From 39-52-133 sp035531075 (lineage in GTDB: Bacteria; Pseudomonadota; Gammaproteobacteria; Burkholderiales; Gallionellaceae): DNA of 64,000 nucleotides. The stretch is taken from assembly GCA_035531075.1 (NCBI GenBank), contig DATKTO010000011.1:1-64000 (forward strand), in the 5' to 3' direction. Shown here piece by piece: positions 16,303-25,774 of the stretch. Below the pieces are notes generated by a model. That model did no database searches and was not told the origin of the DNA. It worked only from the letters and a program-made list of their open reading frames with translations. How positions within the stretch are numbered: position 1 is the first letter of the stretch; each line of letters starts with the position of its first letter. The position numbers and the translations under genes were made by a program.

Positions 16303-16322
16303 GTTATGCCCGCGAATTCATT

Positions 16323-16931
16323 TCACTGTGCGCGCATTTGTCTGGCGCGCAACAACTTTATACTAAACGCGCTCTGCACCACAGCATAGATCAACAAAAC
16401 CGGATCCAGCAGATAATCCCACAGATTGGCTGACTCCAGCAGATGCAGATTGAAGGCTATCAAAGGCGAAAGCAGAATGATCGCCAAACCCTGTCTAGCT
16501 CTCACCCACGCAATGATGGAAGCCAAAGACAGTATCGCTGTCATCAATACCGGAGAATAGCCCAATCGATAGGGGTCAAATTCGCTCACGCCCAGGGCTA
16601 ATGGATAAAACACCATACCGACAGGGATCACACCAAGCAAGAGATTATTTCGTGTAGCAGAGGCCATCAGGTTGCGGTCAAACAGGCGCTGCGCCAGGAT
16701 ATTTAAAAACAGGACCAAGGTGAGGATGCTGAAATCTCCCACCACACTGCGCAACCATTGGGCAAGAGATAATCCTGAGACGGGCAAGAACAGGCCTAGC
16801 ACGACCAATACTGCAACGACAACCAGGCGCTGGCGAGTATCCTTTACAAACCTGCCGAACACGACCGTTGCCAGAACGGCAATCAGCAAGCCCTGTGCCA
16901 AATCAGGCAATGCGTTATGAAACATACTCAT
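16323..16931 (-). CDS. Polytopic membrane protein coupled to a sialidase-like gene
   Basis: A 202-residue protein with about seven predicted helices and almost no soluble parts, ending in a basic tail (LRARQMRAQ). I do not recognise the family. Its start overlaps the stop of the sialidase-like gene by four bases, which indicates translational coupling and a shared task. An Arg-rich loop (KDTRQRL) and an LSLAQWLRSVVGDFSILTL segment are notable, but they do not assign a function. Confidence 0.75.
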   Translation of the reverse strand: MSMFHNALPDLAQGLLIAVLATVVFGRFVKDTRQRLVVVAVLVVLGLFLPVSGLSLAQWLRSVVGDFSILTLVLFLNILAQRLFDRNLMASATRNNLLLGVIPVGMVFYPLALGVSEFDPYRLGYSPVLMTAILSLASIIAWVRARQGLAIILLSPLIAFNLHLLESANLWDYLLDPVLLIYAVVQSAFSIKLLRARQMRAQ

Positions 16932-18088
16932 GGCTTACTCCCGTCTATCCAGTCATCATTGAAAGCGACATGCCGGATGCGCTTGCGGTTCCAGGTATAA
17001 AGCAGATGCATGGTTCCGTTGCTGCTGCGGATTAAATACGGATAAGAAAATTCACTCTTGCCGTCCTTGGCCTGCTCGAAGTGCTTAATCGTGTTCCAAC
17101 TGCGCCCCTGATCGCTTGACACGGCTAGGGCCAGGCTGCTGCGTCCCGATTCGATATCGTTGAACACCAGCAGCAGGCTACCGTCAGGGCGGCGCAGACC
17201 TGCGACTGCCGAATCGGGATTAGGCAGTGCCGATCTCTCATCTGCCGACCAGTGCTTGCCTGCGTCATCACTGTGGCTGAGCAGCACACGGCCAGGCCCA
17301 GGGCCGGTATCTCGCATCAGGGCAAGTGCCTGCCGTGAATCAAGCGGCAATACCAATGGTTGAATTGAATGACGGCCATGGCTTATGCGTGCCTTGTCCA
17401 ACACCTGTCCGCGATTGTCGAGGTACAACAGTTCGGCAAATTTACCGATAAATTCGTGATACACCGGTAATCCTATCGTGCCATCGCCATAGTGCACTGC
17501 CGCACTTTTGTTGAGGGTACTGATATTAAAGAATGGCGAGGTAATCAGGCGACGAGGAGCAGCCCAGGACTGGCCATCGTCCAGAGAGAGCATGACATTG
17601 AGAGACGATCCAGCCCAGCCTCCTACCGATACGGTAACGTAATACAGCCACAACCTCCCCTGCTCACCCCTTACCAGCACGGAATTACCAATGGTCTTGA
17701 TGTAGCGACCCAGTGCTGCCTGTGTCTCGCCCGGGCCTACAATGCGGCGCGGCACGCTCCAGCTCGGACTGCCGGGTGACAAATCAGAACCCCACAGCAC
17801 CACATCTTTGCCTCCCTCGCGACTGCCGCCAAACCAGGTGGCAAACAGACCGCCATCCAGTTTTTCGATGACATTAGCGCCGTGCACCGAAGGCACGAGA
17901 CACTTTTCGCAGGCATAGGCCATCGTCATGCTGGCCGGCTCCCTGTTTAGTTGTGTTGCACTATCAATCACAAAATCAGATGCCGTCCCAGGGGGCAGGT
18001 CGCGATAAAGCAACGGCTCAACGGCGGCCAGCAGCAACAAAACATAGGCTGCCGTTGACATCGTTGAATATTTTTTTGGAAGTATCAT
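16928..18088 (-). CDS. Sialidase-like BNR/Asp-box beta-propeller protein
   Basis: A 386-residue exported protein with an N-terminal signal or anchor helix (TAAYVLLLLAAVEPLL). Asp-box motifs recur (SLDDGQSW, HSDDAGKHW, SSDQGRSW), each on a propeller blade, with an early FGGSREGGKDV segment like the Arg/Asp loop of sialidases. This suggests a sialidase/neuraminidase-superfamily propeller (family DUF/BNR_2); substrate and activity are unproved. ATG 18088 is preferred over GTG 18106 because AAGGG precedes it by five bases. It is coupled to the membrane protein at 16323. Confidence 0.8.
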   Translation of the reverse strand: MILPKKYSTMSTAAYVLLLLAAVEPLLYRDLPPGTASDFVIDSATQLNREPASMTMAYACEKCLVPSVHGANVIEKLDGGLFATWFGGSREGGKDVVLWGSDLSPGSPSWSVPRRIVGPGETQAALGRYIKTIGNSVLVRGEQGRLWLYYVTVSVGGWAGSSLNVMLSLDDGQSWAAPRRLITSPFFNISTLNKSAAVHYGDGTIGLPVYHEFIGKFAELLYLDNRGQVLDKARISHGRHSIQPLVLPLDSRQALALMRDTGPGPGRVLLSHSDDAGKHWSADERSALPNPDSAVAGLRRPDGSLLLVFNDIESGRSSLALAVSSDQGRSWNTIKHFEQAKDGKSEFSYPYLIRSSNGTMHLLYTWNRKRIRHVAFNDDWIDGSKP

Positions 18089-18133
18089 GCGTTCCCTTGT
18101 CAGCACACCATCGCAATATCGCGCCTAGATCAC

Positions 18134-18796
18134 TCAGGCGTTGGCCTTAAGCCACTCGCGCAAGCCTGAAAAATCATCCAGCAATGCAAGCGGGTTCAGC
18201 GCCTGCAACTGCTCTTCCGGATGCGCGCCGTGGGTCATACCCAGAGAAACGACGCCTGCATTGATCGCCATCTGCAAATCATGTGTGGTATCACCCACCA
18301 TCAGCGCACGCGGCGCGCTGACATCGAGTTCTTCCAGAATTTCATACAGCATGGTTGGGTCCGGCTTGGAAACAGTTTGATCGGCTGTGCGCGTACTGTG
18401 AAAATATTGAGCCATATTGCTCGCTTTCAGCGCGCGGTCTAGCCCGTTACGATTTTTACCCGTTGCCACGGCCAGATAATATCCATCCGCACTCAACTCC
18501 TGCATCAGCTGTTCGGCTCCCTCAAACAAGGGCATCGCATTTTCCTGCGAGAAAAAGTGATGGCGATAACGCGCCACCAGCTCCGCGTGCCTGGCAGCAC
18601 CTGCGGATGGAACCGCGTAACGCAAAGCCTGATCCAGTCCCAGGCCAATCACATGCCGCGCCAGCTCATCGCTGGGCACGCTCAAATCCAGATCGCGGCA
18701 AGCCGATTGAATCGAATTCGCAATGACTGCGGTGGAATCCATCACCGTGCCATCCCAGTCAAACACTATTAAATCGTAACGCCTTGTCATGCTCAT
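18134..18796 (-). CDS. HAD-superfamily phosphatase (Gph/phosphoglycolate-phosphatase-like)
   Basis: A 220-residue cytosolic HAD hydrolase. The nucleophile motif is FDWDGTVMDST (residues about 11-21), motif II is VATGKNRNGL, and the C-terminal metal motif is MVGDTTHDLQMAINAG. The helical cap between motifs I and II marks subfamily IA. Sequence similar to Gph suggests phosphoglycolate or another small phosphate ester as substrate; this cannot be settled from sequence. It follows the sialidase-like gene's upstream end and is divergent from rlmM. Confidence 0.9.
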   Translation of the reverse strand: MSMTRRYDLIVFDWDGTVMDSTAVIANSIQSACRDLDLSVPSDELARHVIGLGLDQALRYAVPSAGAARHAELVARYRHHFFSQENAMPLFEGAEQLMQELSADGYYLAVATGKNRNGLDRALKASNMAQYFHSTRTADQTVSKPDPTMLYEILEELDVSAPRALMVGDTTHDLQMAINAGVVSLGMTHGAHPEEQLQALNPLALLDDFSGLREWLKANA

Positions 18797-18966
18797 ACAG
18801 TCAAAAAAATAAAGATGCGAATTTTACCATTAACTGGCGACGGGCTTGGGGCAGGCCACAGAATTGCATAGCTCAAGGCCTTTCCGCATCAAATACGGGA
18901 AATATTTAGCCCTCCAAAACCGATAAAGATTGACCCGCACTCACATGTTGCCTAGCATTGCGCGCC

Positions 18967-20004
18967 ATGAAGACTACACAAACAACAAAATCACAACAAT
19001 GGCTGCTGTATTGCCGCCCCGGCTTCGAGCGCGACTGCGTGCAGGAGACTCAGGGCAATCCGCTTGAAGCCAATCCAAACAGCGGATTTATCATCATACA
19101 GGGCAAACCGCGTCTCAATTACGAACAACTCACCTTTGCCCGCCAGCTGATAGCCCTGCATGGCGAAATCAGCGAACTGCCGGAACGCGACCGCCTGACT
19201 CCGCTGCTTACCGCACTTCCCGATACACCTGAGAAGTTTGGCGCCATATGGCTAGAAACACCCGACACAAACGAGGGCAAAACCCTGTCAGCATTTACCC
19301 GCCGCTTTCAGCCGCTGCTGGAAGAAAAACTGCGCGCCAGCGGACGGCTGGAAGATAACCCCAGCCTGCCGCGCCTGCATATCTTTTTCCCGGACAAAAA
19401 ACGTGCCCTGATCGGCAGCAGCGATCCGCGTAACAGCGCCAATGCACCCATGGGCATCCTGCGCATGAAGATGCCTTTCGAAGCACCCAGCCGCTCAGTA
19501 CTCAAGCTGGCTGAAGCCTTCGAGGTATTTTTATCCGCAGAAGAAAAAACACAGTGGATCAGGCAGGGTATGCATGCAGTGGACCTGGGTGCTGCACCCG
19601 GAGGATGGACCTGGCATCTCGTACAACTGGGCATGCAGGTCGTGGCGGTAGACAACGGCCCGCTCAAGGGCGTGGTGGCCGAGCACCCTTCGGTCAAACA
19701 CCTGCGCCAGGACGGCTTTCGCTACCGCCCAAAGAATCCGGTAGACTGGCTGGTGTGCGACATGGTGGAACAACCGGGCCGGGTAGCGGCACTGGTCAGC
19801 GACTGGATTGCCAGCGGCTCAACACAACGCGCCATCTTCAACCTCAAACTGCCGATGAAGAAACGCGTCGAAGCACTGGCCGAAGCGCTGGCTGGAGTGC
19901 GTGAGGTGCTGGATAAAAAAGGCTTCAAGTATCGTTTACAGGCCAGGCAGCTTTACCACGACCGCGAAGAAGTGACGGTGTTTTTGGCGAAGATCAAGCG
20001 CTAA
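18967..20004 (+). CDS. rlmM: 23S rRNA (cytidine-2498-2'-O)-methyltransferase
   Basis: RlmM methylates the ribose of C2498 in 23S rRNA. The 345-residue protein has an N-terminal THUMP-like region (LLYCRPGFERDCVQE) and a Rossmann methyltransferase domain with the SAM-binding motif DLGAAPGGWTWHLVQLG (about residues 205-221), the aspartate in VDWLVCDMVEQP and the catalytic Lys in FNLKLPMKKR. ATG 18967 is used rather than an in-frame TTG nine bases before. It ends six bases from hslR on the other strand. Confidence 0.94.
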   Translation: MKTTQTTKSQQWLLYCRPGFERDCVQETQGNPLEANPNSGFIIIQGKPRLNYEQLTFARQLIALHGEISELPERDRLTPLLTALPDTPEKFGAIWLETPDTNEGKTLSAFTRRFQPLLEEKLRASGRLEDNPSLPRLHIFFPDKKRALIGSSDPRNSANAPMGILRMKMPFEAPSRSVLKLAEAFEVFLSAEEKTQWIRQGMHAVDLGAAPGGWTWHLVQLGMQVVAVDNGPLKGVVAEHPSVKHLRQDGFRYRPKNPVDWLVCDMVEQPGRVAALVSDWIASGSTQRAIFNLKLPMKKRVEALAEALAGVREVLDKKGFKYRLQARQLYHDREEVTVFLAKIKR

Positions 20005-20010
20005 TTAGCC

Positions 20011-20424
20011 TCACCATGCTCCGCTCTTGAAACGGTCGATGTCGCGCCTTTCCTTCTTGGTCGGCCTGCCCTCGCGCGTTACGTTCTGCGCTTGTGCCTT
20101 GCGCTGGAAAGCCAGCTCCTCGCGGCGCTTGATGCTTTCCTCAGTTTCCCGGTATAGCTTTTGCGCCTGCGGTGCCGGACCGCGCTTGTCTGACAGGCCC
20201 AGCACTTCCACCACAAACTGATAGGGTCCAAGGCGAATCGCGACCATGTCGCCGGTATCAATCGTTTTAGCAGGTTTAACCCGGGTTTCATTCACCTCAA
20301 CCTTGCCGGACTCAATGGCGGCAATCGCCAGCGAGCGGGTTTTGAAAAAACGCGCGGCCCACAACCATTTGTCGATGCGCAGTTTTGCGGACTCGGAATT
20401 TAAACTATAACTCATTGATTGCAT
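20011..20424 (-). CDS. hslR: Hsp15-like S4-domain RNA-binding protein
   Basis: Hsp15 binds free 50S subunits carrying a stalled nascent chain. The protein has an S4 RNA-binding domain near its start (RIDKWLWAARFFKTRSLA, then GKVEVNETRVKPAKTI) and a basic, charged C-terminal tail. A start at 20424 gives 137 residues, close to the family length. A longer frame reaching 20556 would add 44 unrelated residues and overlap rluC, so I reject it; ATG 20415 is another possible start. No strong ribosome site is visible. Confidence 0.88.
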   Translation of the reverse strand: MQSMSYSLNSESAKLRIDKWLWAARFFKTRSLAIAAIESGKVEVNETRVKPAKTIDTGDMVAIRLGPYQFVVEVLGLSDKRGPAPQAQKLYRETEESIKRREELAFQRKAQAQNVTREGRPTKKERRDIDRFKSGAW

Positions 20425-20497
20425 TAAAATTAATATTTCAGAACTTCCAGTTTCGAGCACGACAGGAAAGCAAATGAAAGCGCGACAGGCCCATGTT

Positions 20498-21466
20498 TTA
20501 TCTTGACTGTGCGGCCGTTTGACCATCCAGCTTGTCAATAAATCCCTGCAGCTCATCGGGCAAGGGGGCGCTCAGGCTCAAAGATTCGCCGGTCAGCGGA
20601 TGCGCGAACGAGATCGAGTGCGCGTGCAGGAACATGCGCTTCAATCCCTTCTTCATCAAGTCCTTATTAAGGGCGAAATCCCCATATTTGTCGTCACCCG
20701 CAATCGGGAAGCCCAGATGGGAAAGATGCACGCGAATCTGGTGGGTGCGTCCGGTTTTGAGCTGGGCTTCCAGCAAACTGAATGCTGGCAGGCTGGATTC
20801 CGGCCAGCTTTTAAGCAGGGTAAAGATGGTATGCGAAGCCATGCCGTCTTCGCGCACCATCACGCGCTTCTCGCCCTGCGGGGTGTCGAATTTGTGCAAC
20901 GGCAGCTTCACATGCTGCTTGACGTTGTGCCAGCGCCCGAGCACCAGGGTGTAATAGCGTTTGTCGCTGTTGCCTTCGCGCATGATCTCGTGCATCGCAA
21001 CCAGAGCGGAACGTTTTTTCGCCAGCAGCAGCACGCCGGAGGTTTCGCGGTCCAGCCGGTGCACCAGCTCCAGAAATTTTGCCTGGGGGCGCGCGCTGCG
21101 CAGCTGTTCGATCACGCCGAAACTCACGCCGCTGCCGCCATGCACGGCAACACCCGATGGCTTGTTGATCGCCAGCAGCGCATCGTCCTCGTAGACAATG
21201 GGGAACTCAACTGGGGGTACATAGTCTGATTGCTGTGGTTCGGCGACGCGAACAGGCGGAATTCGTACCTGATCGCCCATCTTGAGGCGGTAAGTCTGGT
21301 CCACCCGCTTCTTGTTCACTCGCACCTCGCCGCTGCGCAAAATGCGGTAAATATGGCTCTTGGGCACGCCTTTAAGGTATTTGCACAGGAAATTGTCGAT
21401 ACGCTGGTCGCAGCTGCCCTCGTCGATTTCAGTCCAGTTAACGGATTCTTTGCTTAAACCATTCAT
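20498..21466 (-). CDS. rluC: 23S rRNA pseudouridine synthase RluC (955/2504/2580)
   Basis: The 322-residue protein has an N-terminal S4 domain (QRIDNFLCKYLKGVPKSHIYRILRSG) and the RsuA/RluA catalytic domain with HRLDRETSGVLLLAK, whose Asp is the nucleophile, and LKTGRTHQIRVHLSHLG. RluC isomerises three uridines in 23S rRNA. The S4 domain together with divergent placement next to rne is the arrangement familiar from many proteobacteria and supports RluC over RluA or RluD. Confidence 0.93.
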   Translation of the reverse strand: MNGLSKESVNWTEIDEGSCDQRIDNFLCKYLKGVPKSHIYRILRSGEVRVNKKRVDQTYRLKMGDQVRIPPVRVAEPQQSDYVPPVEFPIVYEDDALLAINKPSGVAVHGGSGVSFGVIEQLRSARPQAKFLELVHRLDRETSGVLLLAKKRSALVAMHEIMREGNSDKRYYTLVLGRWHNVKQHVKLPLHKFDTPQGEKRVMVREDGMASHTIFTLLKSWPESSLPAFSLLEAQLKTGRTHQIRVHLSHLGFPIAGDDKYGDFALNKDLMKKGLKRMFLHAHSISFAHPLTGESLSLSAPLPDELQGFIDKLDGQTAAQSR

Positions 21467-21857
21467 TTTGAATATACTTCGCGTCGCGCGTGTTAGAAAT
21501 TAAGGTGAACGGGATGTAAAATTCCCCGTGAACCCAGAGATACAGTGAGCATAGAGCAGGCAGATTTGCCGCCGCACCGTTCCAACCGCAATCCGGTTAA
21601 TGTCACTCACCGGGACAAGCAGTGATAATAAATGATTTACGCGCTCAAAGCACCAATGGATTTGCCCGTGCCGTCCCTAAATAAAAATATTGGCGGCACT
21701 TTGAAAATATAAAAGACAAGCTAGAATCGAGAACAACACCTTGCGCATTAGTTGGCATTTAAAACTCAACACTGTTAGCACGACAAGCCCTCTCGCGCGC
21801 GGTTAGCCGCGTGTAGCTTCGTCTTTCCCCGTGTCAGAGCGCGGGAGAGAACAAAAA
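21467..21857. other. Intergenic region and probable long rne leader
   Basis: About 390 bases between divergent rluC and rne. A weak sigma-70-like pair, TTGAAA (21701-21706) and TAGAAT (21722-21727), is spaced 15 bases. It would give an rne leader of about 120 bases containing the GC-rich inverted element CGCGGTTAGCCGCG near 21799-21812. RNase E autoregulates through its 5' UTR in enterobacteria; whether it does so here is inference. No gene is visible. Confidence 0.5.
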
Positions 21858-24179
21858 ATGAAACGCATGTTATTCAATGCGACACAAGCGGAAGAACTCC
21901 GTGTCGCCATTGTCGATGGTCAGAAACTGATTGACCTCGACATTGAGTCCGCCGGTAAGCAGCAATGCAAAAGCAATATCTATAAAGCAGTTATCACCCG
22001 CATCGAACCCAGCCTTGAAGCCGCTTTCGTCGAGTACGGCGGCAATCGCCACGGTTTCCTTCCCTTCAAAGAAGTATCCCCCAATTACTACCTGAATGCC
22101 GGCAGCGGTGGTCGCCCCAGCATTAAAGAGGCACTGCGCGAAGGCCAGGAACTGCTGGTGCAGATCGAGAAGGACGAGCGCGGCAACAAGGGCGCCGCGC
22201 TGACCACCTATATCAGCCTGGCTGGCCGTTATATCGTGCTGATGCCCAACAACCCCAGCGGTGGCGGTGTATCGCGCCGTATCGAGGGTGAAGATCGCAG
22301 CGAACTGCGCGACGTGCTGGCGCAGCTGAGCGTACCCCAAGGCGCCAGCATCATTGCCCGCACCGCCGGTATCGGGCGCTCGCTGGAAGAACTGCAGTGG
22401 GATCTGAACTACCTGACACAGCTGTGGGATGCCATTGATGGCGCTTCCAAAGTTGAGAAAGCCCCGTCGCTGATCTATCTGGAAAGCAGCCTGGTGGTAC
22501 GGGCCATCCGCGACTACTTCCACCCGGAGATCGGCGAAATCCTGATCGACACCGACGAAATCTACGAGCAGGCGCTGGCCTTCATGAGCACGGTGATGCC
22601 GGATAACGTCAACCGCATCAAGCGCTACCAGGATGATGTCCCGCTGTTCTCACGCTTCCAGATCGAGCATCAGATCGAGTCGGCCCACGCACGCGAAGTC
22701 AGCCTGCCATCCGGCGGCGTGATCGTGATCGACCATACCGAAGCACTCACCGCGATCGACATCAACTCTGCGCGTTCCACACGTGGCGCTGACATCGAAA
22801 CCACCGCCTTCAACACCAATCTGGAAGCCGCCGAAGAAATCGCACGCCAGATTCGTCTGCGTGACCTGGGCGGCCTGATCGTGATCGACTTTATCGACAT
22901 GGAAAGCAACCGCAACCAGCGCGATGTGGAAAATCGCCTGCGCGACTCGCTGCGTTACGACCGCGCCCGCGTGCAGACCGCCAAAATTTCCCGCTTCGGC
23001 CTGCTTGAGCTGTCACGCCAGCGCCTGCAGCCCAGCCTGGAAGAAACCAGCTATTCGCCCTGCCCGCGCTGCAATGGCATCGGCCATATCCGCGGCACGG
23101 ACTCTTCTGCCCTGCACATCCTGCGCATCATCCAGGAAGAGGCCATGAAGGATCACAGCGCGTCTATCCACGTTCAAGTGCCGGTTGATGTTGCAACTTT
23201 CCTGCTGAATGAGAAACGTGCGGATATCCATCTGGTCGAAGCACGCCTGAAGGTGAACGTCACCATCATTCCCAACCCGCACATGGAAACTCCGCATTAC
23301 ACGGTGACCCGTTTGCGTCATGACGACATCACTGCGGATCACCTGCAGTCGAGCTACAAGCTGGTGGAAAAACCGGCTGAGAAGAGCGCCGCAACTGCGA
23401 CACAAAGTGTCAAGGTGCAACGCCCGCAAGCCGCCGTACAAGGCATCACGCCTAACCAGCCCGCACCCAAGCATATCGTGATTAAAGCTCCCGGCCTGCT
23501 GAGCAACTTCTTCGCCTGGATAAAATCCCTCGGTGCAGAAGAGCCGAAGAAACAGGCAGCAGCCCCGTCACGCAGCAATCCGCCGCGCCGCGAACGCGGC
23601 GAAGGCAGTCGCCCTGAAGGTGGACAGCAACAAGGCAACCGCCAGCGCAACAAACCGCGCCGTGACAAGGAAGAATCACCACGCAGCGAAAAACAGGCTC
23701 GCCCGGAAGCCAAACCACAAGAACAGCAGCGCAAGGACAAGCAGCAACGTCCGCCTCGCCCAGGCATTGAGAAACCCGCACTGGAAACGATTGCGCCGGT
23801 TGTACGCGCTGAAGGTGGCGAAGAAGGCAGCGGCGGACATGACGGTCGCAAGCGCGGTCGTCGTGGCGGCAAGCGTGAACGCGAACGCCGCGAACAGCAG
23901 GTTACCGAACAGGTTGTTAATCATCAGCAAGCTGCAGCAGGCGACGCCACCATCCAGCATCCGCAGGCGGCTGTAGCGGCTCCGGCAAGCGAAGGACTGG
24001 TACAAGTGGAGACAAGAGCTTCTGCTCTGGTCACCCCGCCACCTGCCGCCAGCACACCCTATCAGTCGCGTCGCCGCGCGCGCCCGCGTGAGATTTACAC
24101 CATGGAGAATAAAGAACCACTGGTGCAGATCGAAACGCATAAGGCACCCGTCGAAACGACTGCGGACCAGCAAGGATAA
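21858..24179 (+). CDS. rne: Ribonuclease E
   Basis: RNase E is the main endoribonuclease for mRNA decay and rRNA/tRNA processing and the scaffold of the degradosome. From ATG 21858, which has GGGAGAG eight bases upstream, the protein is 773 residues. It has an S1 domain (about 38-120), a DNase I-like domain with catalytic Asp near 303 (TAIDINSA) and 346 (VIDFIDM), and the Zn-link CPRCNGIG near 402. The C-terminal 250 residues are low-complexity, Arg/Gln/Glu-rich and disordered, as expected for the RNA- and partner-binding tail; they are shorter than in E. coli. Confidence 0.97.
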   Translation: MKRMLFNATQAEELRVAIVDGQKLIDLDIESAGKQQCKSNIYKAVITRIEPSLEAAFVEYGGNRHGFLPFKEVSPNYYLNAGSGGRPSIKEALREGQELLVQIEKDERGNKGAALTTYISLAGRYIVLMPNNPSGGGVSRRIEGEDRSELRDVLAQLSVPQGASIIARTAGIGRSLEELQWDLNYLTQLWDAIDGASKVEKAPSLIYLESSLVVRAIRDYFHPEIGEILIDTDEIYEQALAFMSTVMPDNVNRIKRYQDDVPLFSRFQIEHQIESAHAREVSLPSGGVIVIDHTEALTAIDINSARSTRGADIETTAFNTNLEAAEEIARQIRLRDLGGLIVIDFIDMESNRNQRDVENRLRDSLRYDRARVQTAKISRFGLLELSRQRLQPSLEETSYSPCPRCNGIGHIRGTDSSALHILRIIQEEAMKDHSASIHVQVPVDVATFLLNEKRADIHLVEARLKVNVTIIPNPHMETPHYTVTRLRHDDITADHLQSSYKLVEKPAEKSAATATQSVKVQRPQAAVQGITPNQPAPKHIVIKAPGLLSNFFAWIKSLGAEEPKKQAAAPSRSNPPRRERGEGSRPEGGQQQGNRQRNKPRRDKEESPRSEKQARPEAKPQEQQRKDKQQRPPRPGIEKPALETIAPVVRAEGGEEGSGGHDGRKRGRRGGKRERERREQQVTEQVVNHQQAAAGDATIQHPQAAVAAPASEGLVQVETRASALVTPPPAASTPYQSRRRARPREIYTMENKEPLVQIETHKAPVETTADQQG

Positions 24180-24189
24180 GCAGGCAATA

Positions 24190-24231
24190 AAAAACCCCGC
24201 ACAGCTCGCGCTGTGCGGGGTTTTTTTTATG
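24190..24231. terminator. Bidirectional terminator between rne and the LMW phosphatase gene
   Basis: Stem CCCCGCACAGC/GCTGTGCGGGG with a TCG-type loop is flanked by A-rich and T8 tracts, so it can work for the plus-strand rne transcript and for the converging minus-strand gene. Confidence 0.93.
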
Positions 24232-24303
24232 CCCGCAGTTCAGGAAATTCAACGCTGTACAGCTTCTTCATGCCCCTTCAGCGAGGAAAATGAGGAATAA
24301 TAC

Positions 24304-24786
24304 CTAATCAATATGATGTTTCCGAAGATGCCGCAGCAGTCCCGCCGCCGCATCTTCCACCATGTCCAGCACGCGCTCAAAGCCGTCTTCCCCGCCATAA
24401 TAGGGGTCGGGTACTTCACGTTCCTGATGGCTGCTGGCATATTGCAGAAACAATCCCAGCCGGTCTCGTTGCGGCTGCGGACACATCCGGTTCAAAATGG
24501 ACATATTGGCATTATCCATCGCCAGCACATAGTCGAAACGCGTAAAGTCTGCCACCCCGACCTGCCTCCCGCGCAAGCCGCTCAAATCATAGCCGCGCTG
24601 TCTGGCAGCGCGCTGCGTGCGCAGATCCGGTGGATTGCCAATGTGGTAATCATGCGTGCCCACCGAGTCGATCAGTATCTGCTGCGCAAGCCCCGCCTCC
24701 TCCACTCTGGCACGAAACACCGCCTCAGCCGTGGGGGAACGGCAGATATTGCCCATGCAACAGAATAAAACAGACACTTTTTTCAT
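24304..24786 (-). CDS. Low-molecular-weight protein tyrosine phosphatase family protein
   Basis: A 160-residue protein with the phosphate-binding loop CMGNICRS (C-x5-R-S) at about residues 10-17 and the general-acid loop VPDPYYGGEDGFERVLDMVEDA near residue 125. These define the LMW-PTP family, which dephosphorylates tyrosine on proteins such as exopolysaccharide kinases. No kinase or polysaccharide gene lies beside it, so the substrate is unknown. It converges on rne. Confidence 0.93.
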   Translation of the reverse strand: MKKVSVLFCCMGNICRSPTAEAVFRARVEEAGLAQQILIDSVGTHDYHIGNPPDLRTQRAARQRGYDLSGLRGRQVGVADFTRFDYVLAMDNANMSILNRMCPQPQRDRLGLFLQYASSHQEREVPDPYYGGEDGFERVLDMVEDAAAGLLRHLRKHHID

Positions 24787-24848
24787 CTGATACCTATCAC
24801 CGATTCAAAAATCATTTTTCCAGCTCGAATATTTCATTAACTGCTGTG

Positions 24849-25616
24849 CTACTTTAGCAGCAACACCATGCCGCTTCCAAGCAGCAATACACTGATTGCG
24901 CGCTGAAACTGAGCCTGGGTAAGCTTGGTGTGGATGTGTCCGCCGATATACATGAACACACCCATTACCGGCAATGCCATGGCAAGCAGAACCAGGAACT
25001 CCATGTGGAAAAACCCTGATGTCGCAAAGCCCAATATCCGCCCGGCACCATCCAGCAAGAATGTAACGGCCAGCGTCGCACGGAAAGCCACCTTATCCAG
25101 GCCGCGCGCCTTGAAGTACGTCACATAAAACGGTCCGCCTGTGCCAAACAGCGTACCGATGACTCCGCCCGAGAATCCAGCCAGCGCTCCCCACCCCCGT
25201 GCCGCGCCCTGTTTTGGACTGAAGCCGGACAGGGTATACAGGGCAAACAGAATGACAAACACGCCCAGCGCTTTGGTTAGCAACAGCGCATCCGATCGTG
25301 TAAGAAAGACCAGCGCAATCACCACGCCTGTCACACTGAAAGGGATCAACGGTAAAATTTCCTTCCAGTGGATTTCTCCACGATTGCCCAAGCCGTGGCT
25401 GAGAGAGGCCGTATAATCGAGCAAGACCATCAGCGGCACCACCAGGGAAAGCGGCAGCATCAAACTGAGCAGGGGTACCGCAATTAAACCGGAACCGAAA
25501 CCTGCAACGCCGCGCACCAGAAAAGCCAGCGCCAGAATGGCAGCGCTGGCAGAAAGTTGAAAAGTCGTCAGCGCATCAAACAAGCTAATTCCCCGCATTC
25601 TCATGTACACATTCAT
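24849..25616 (-). CDS. TauE/SafE-family membrane permease
   Basis: A 255-residue polytopic protein with about eight helices. The pattern FLVRGVAGFGSGLIAVPLLSLMLP near the N-terminus and GFSGGVIGTLFGTGGPFYVTYF mid-protein are the two conserved half-repeats of the TauE/SafE (sulfite exporter) family. The family exports sulfite, sulfoacetate or other organosulfur anions, and the substrate here is unknown. The start could be at any of several nearby Met codons. It is divergent from the amidinotransferase-like gene. Confidence 0.88.
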   Translation of the reverse strand: MNVYMRMRGISLFDALTTFQLSASAAILALAFLVRGVAGFGSGLIAVPLLSLMLPLSLVVPLMVLLDYTASLSHGLGNRGEIHWKEILPLIPFSVTGVVIALVFLTRSDALLLTKALGVFVILFALYTLSGFSPKQGAARGWGALAGFSGGVIGTLFGTGGPFYVTYFKARGLDKVAFRATLAVTFLLDGAGRILGFATSGFFHMEFLVLLAMALPVMGVFMYIGGHIHTKLTQAQFQRAISVLLLGSGMVLLLK

Positions 25617-25774
25617 TGCGGTTGAATGGTACGGTCTAAATATTAAGTCACCCTGGCTGGCATTTGCAAATCAGGCACCGGCCACTGTGGAGCGCATATA
25701 TTTTTCCGGTTACTATTGGAAAATATGAATTATTGCTAATTTAACACGTATCCATCTACACCATGGGAGCAGCA

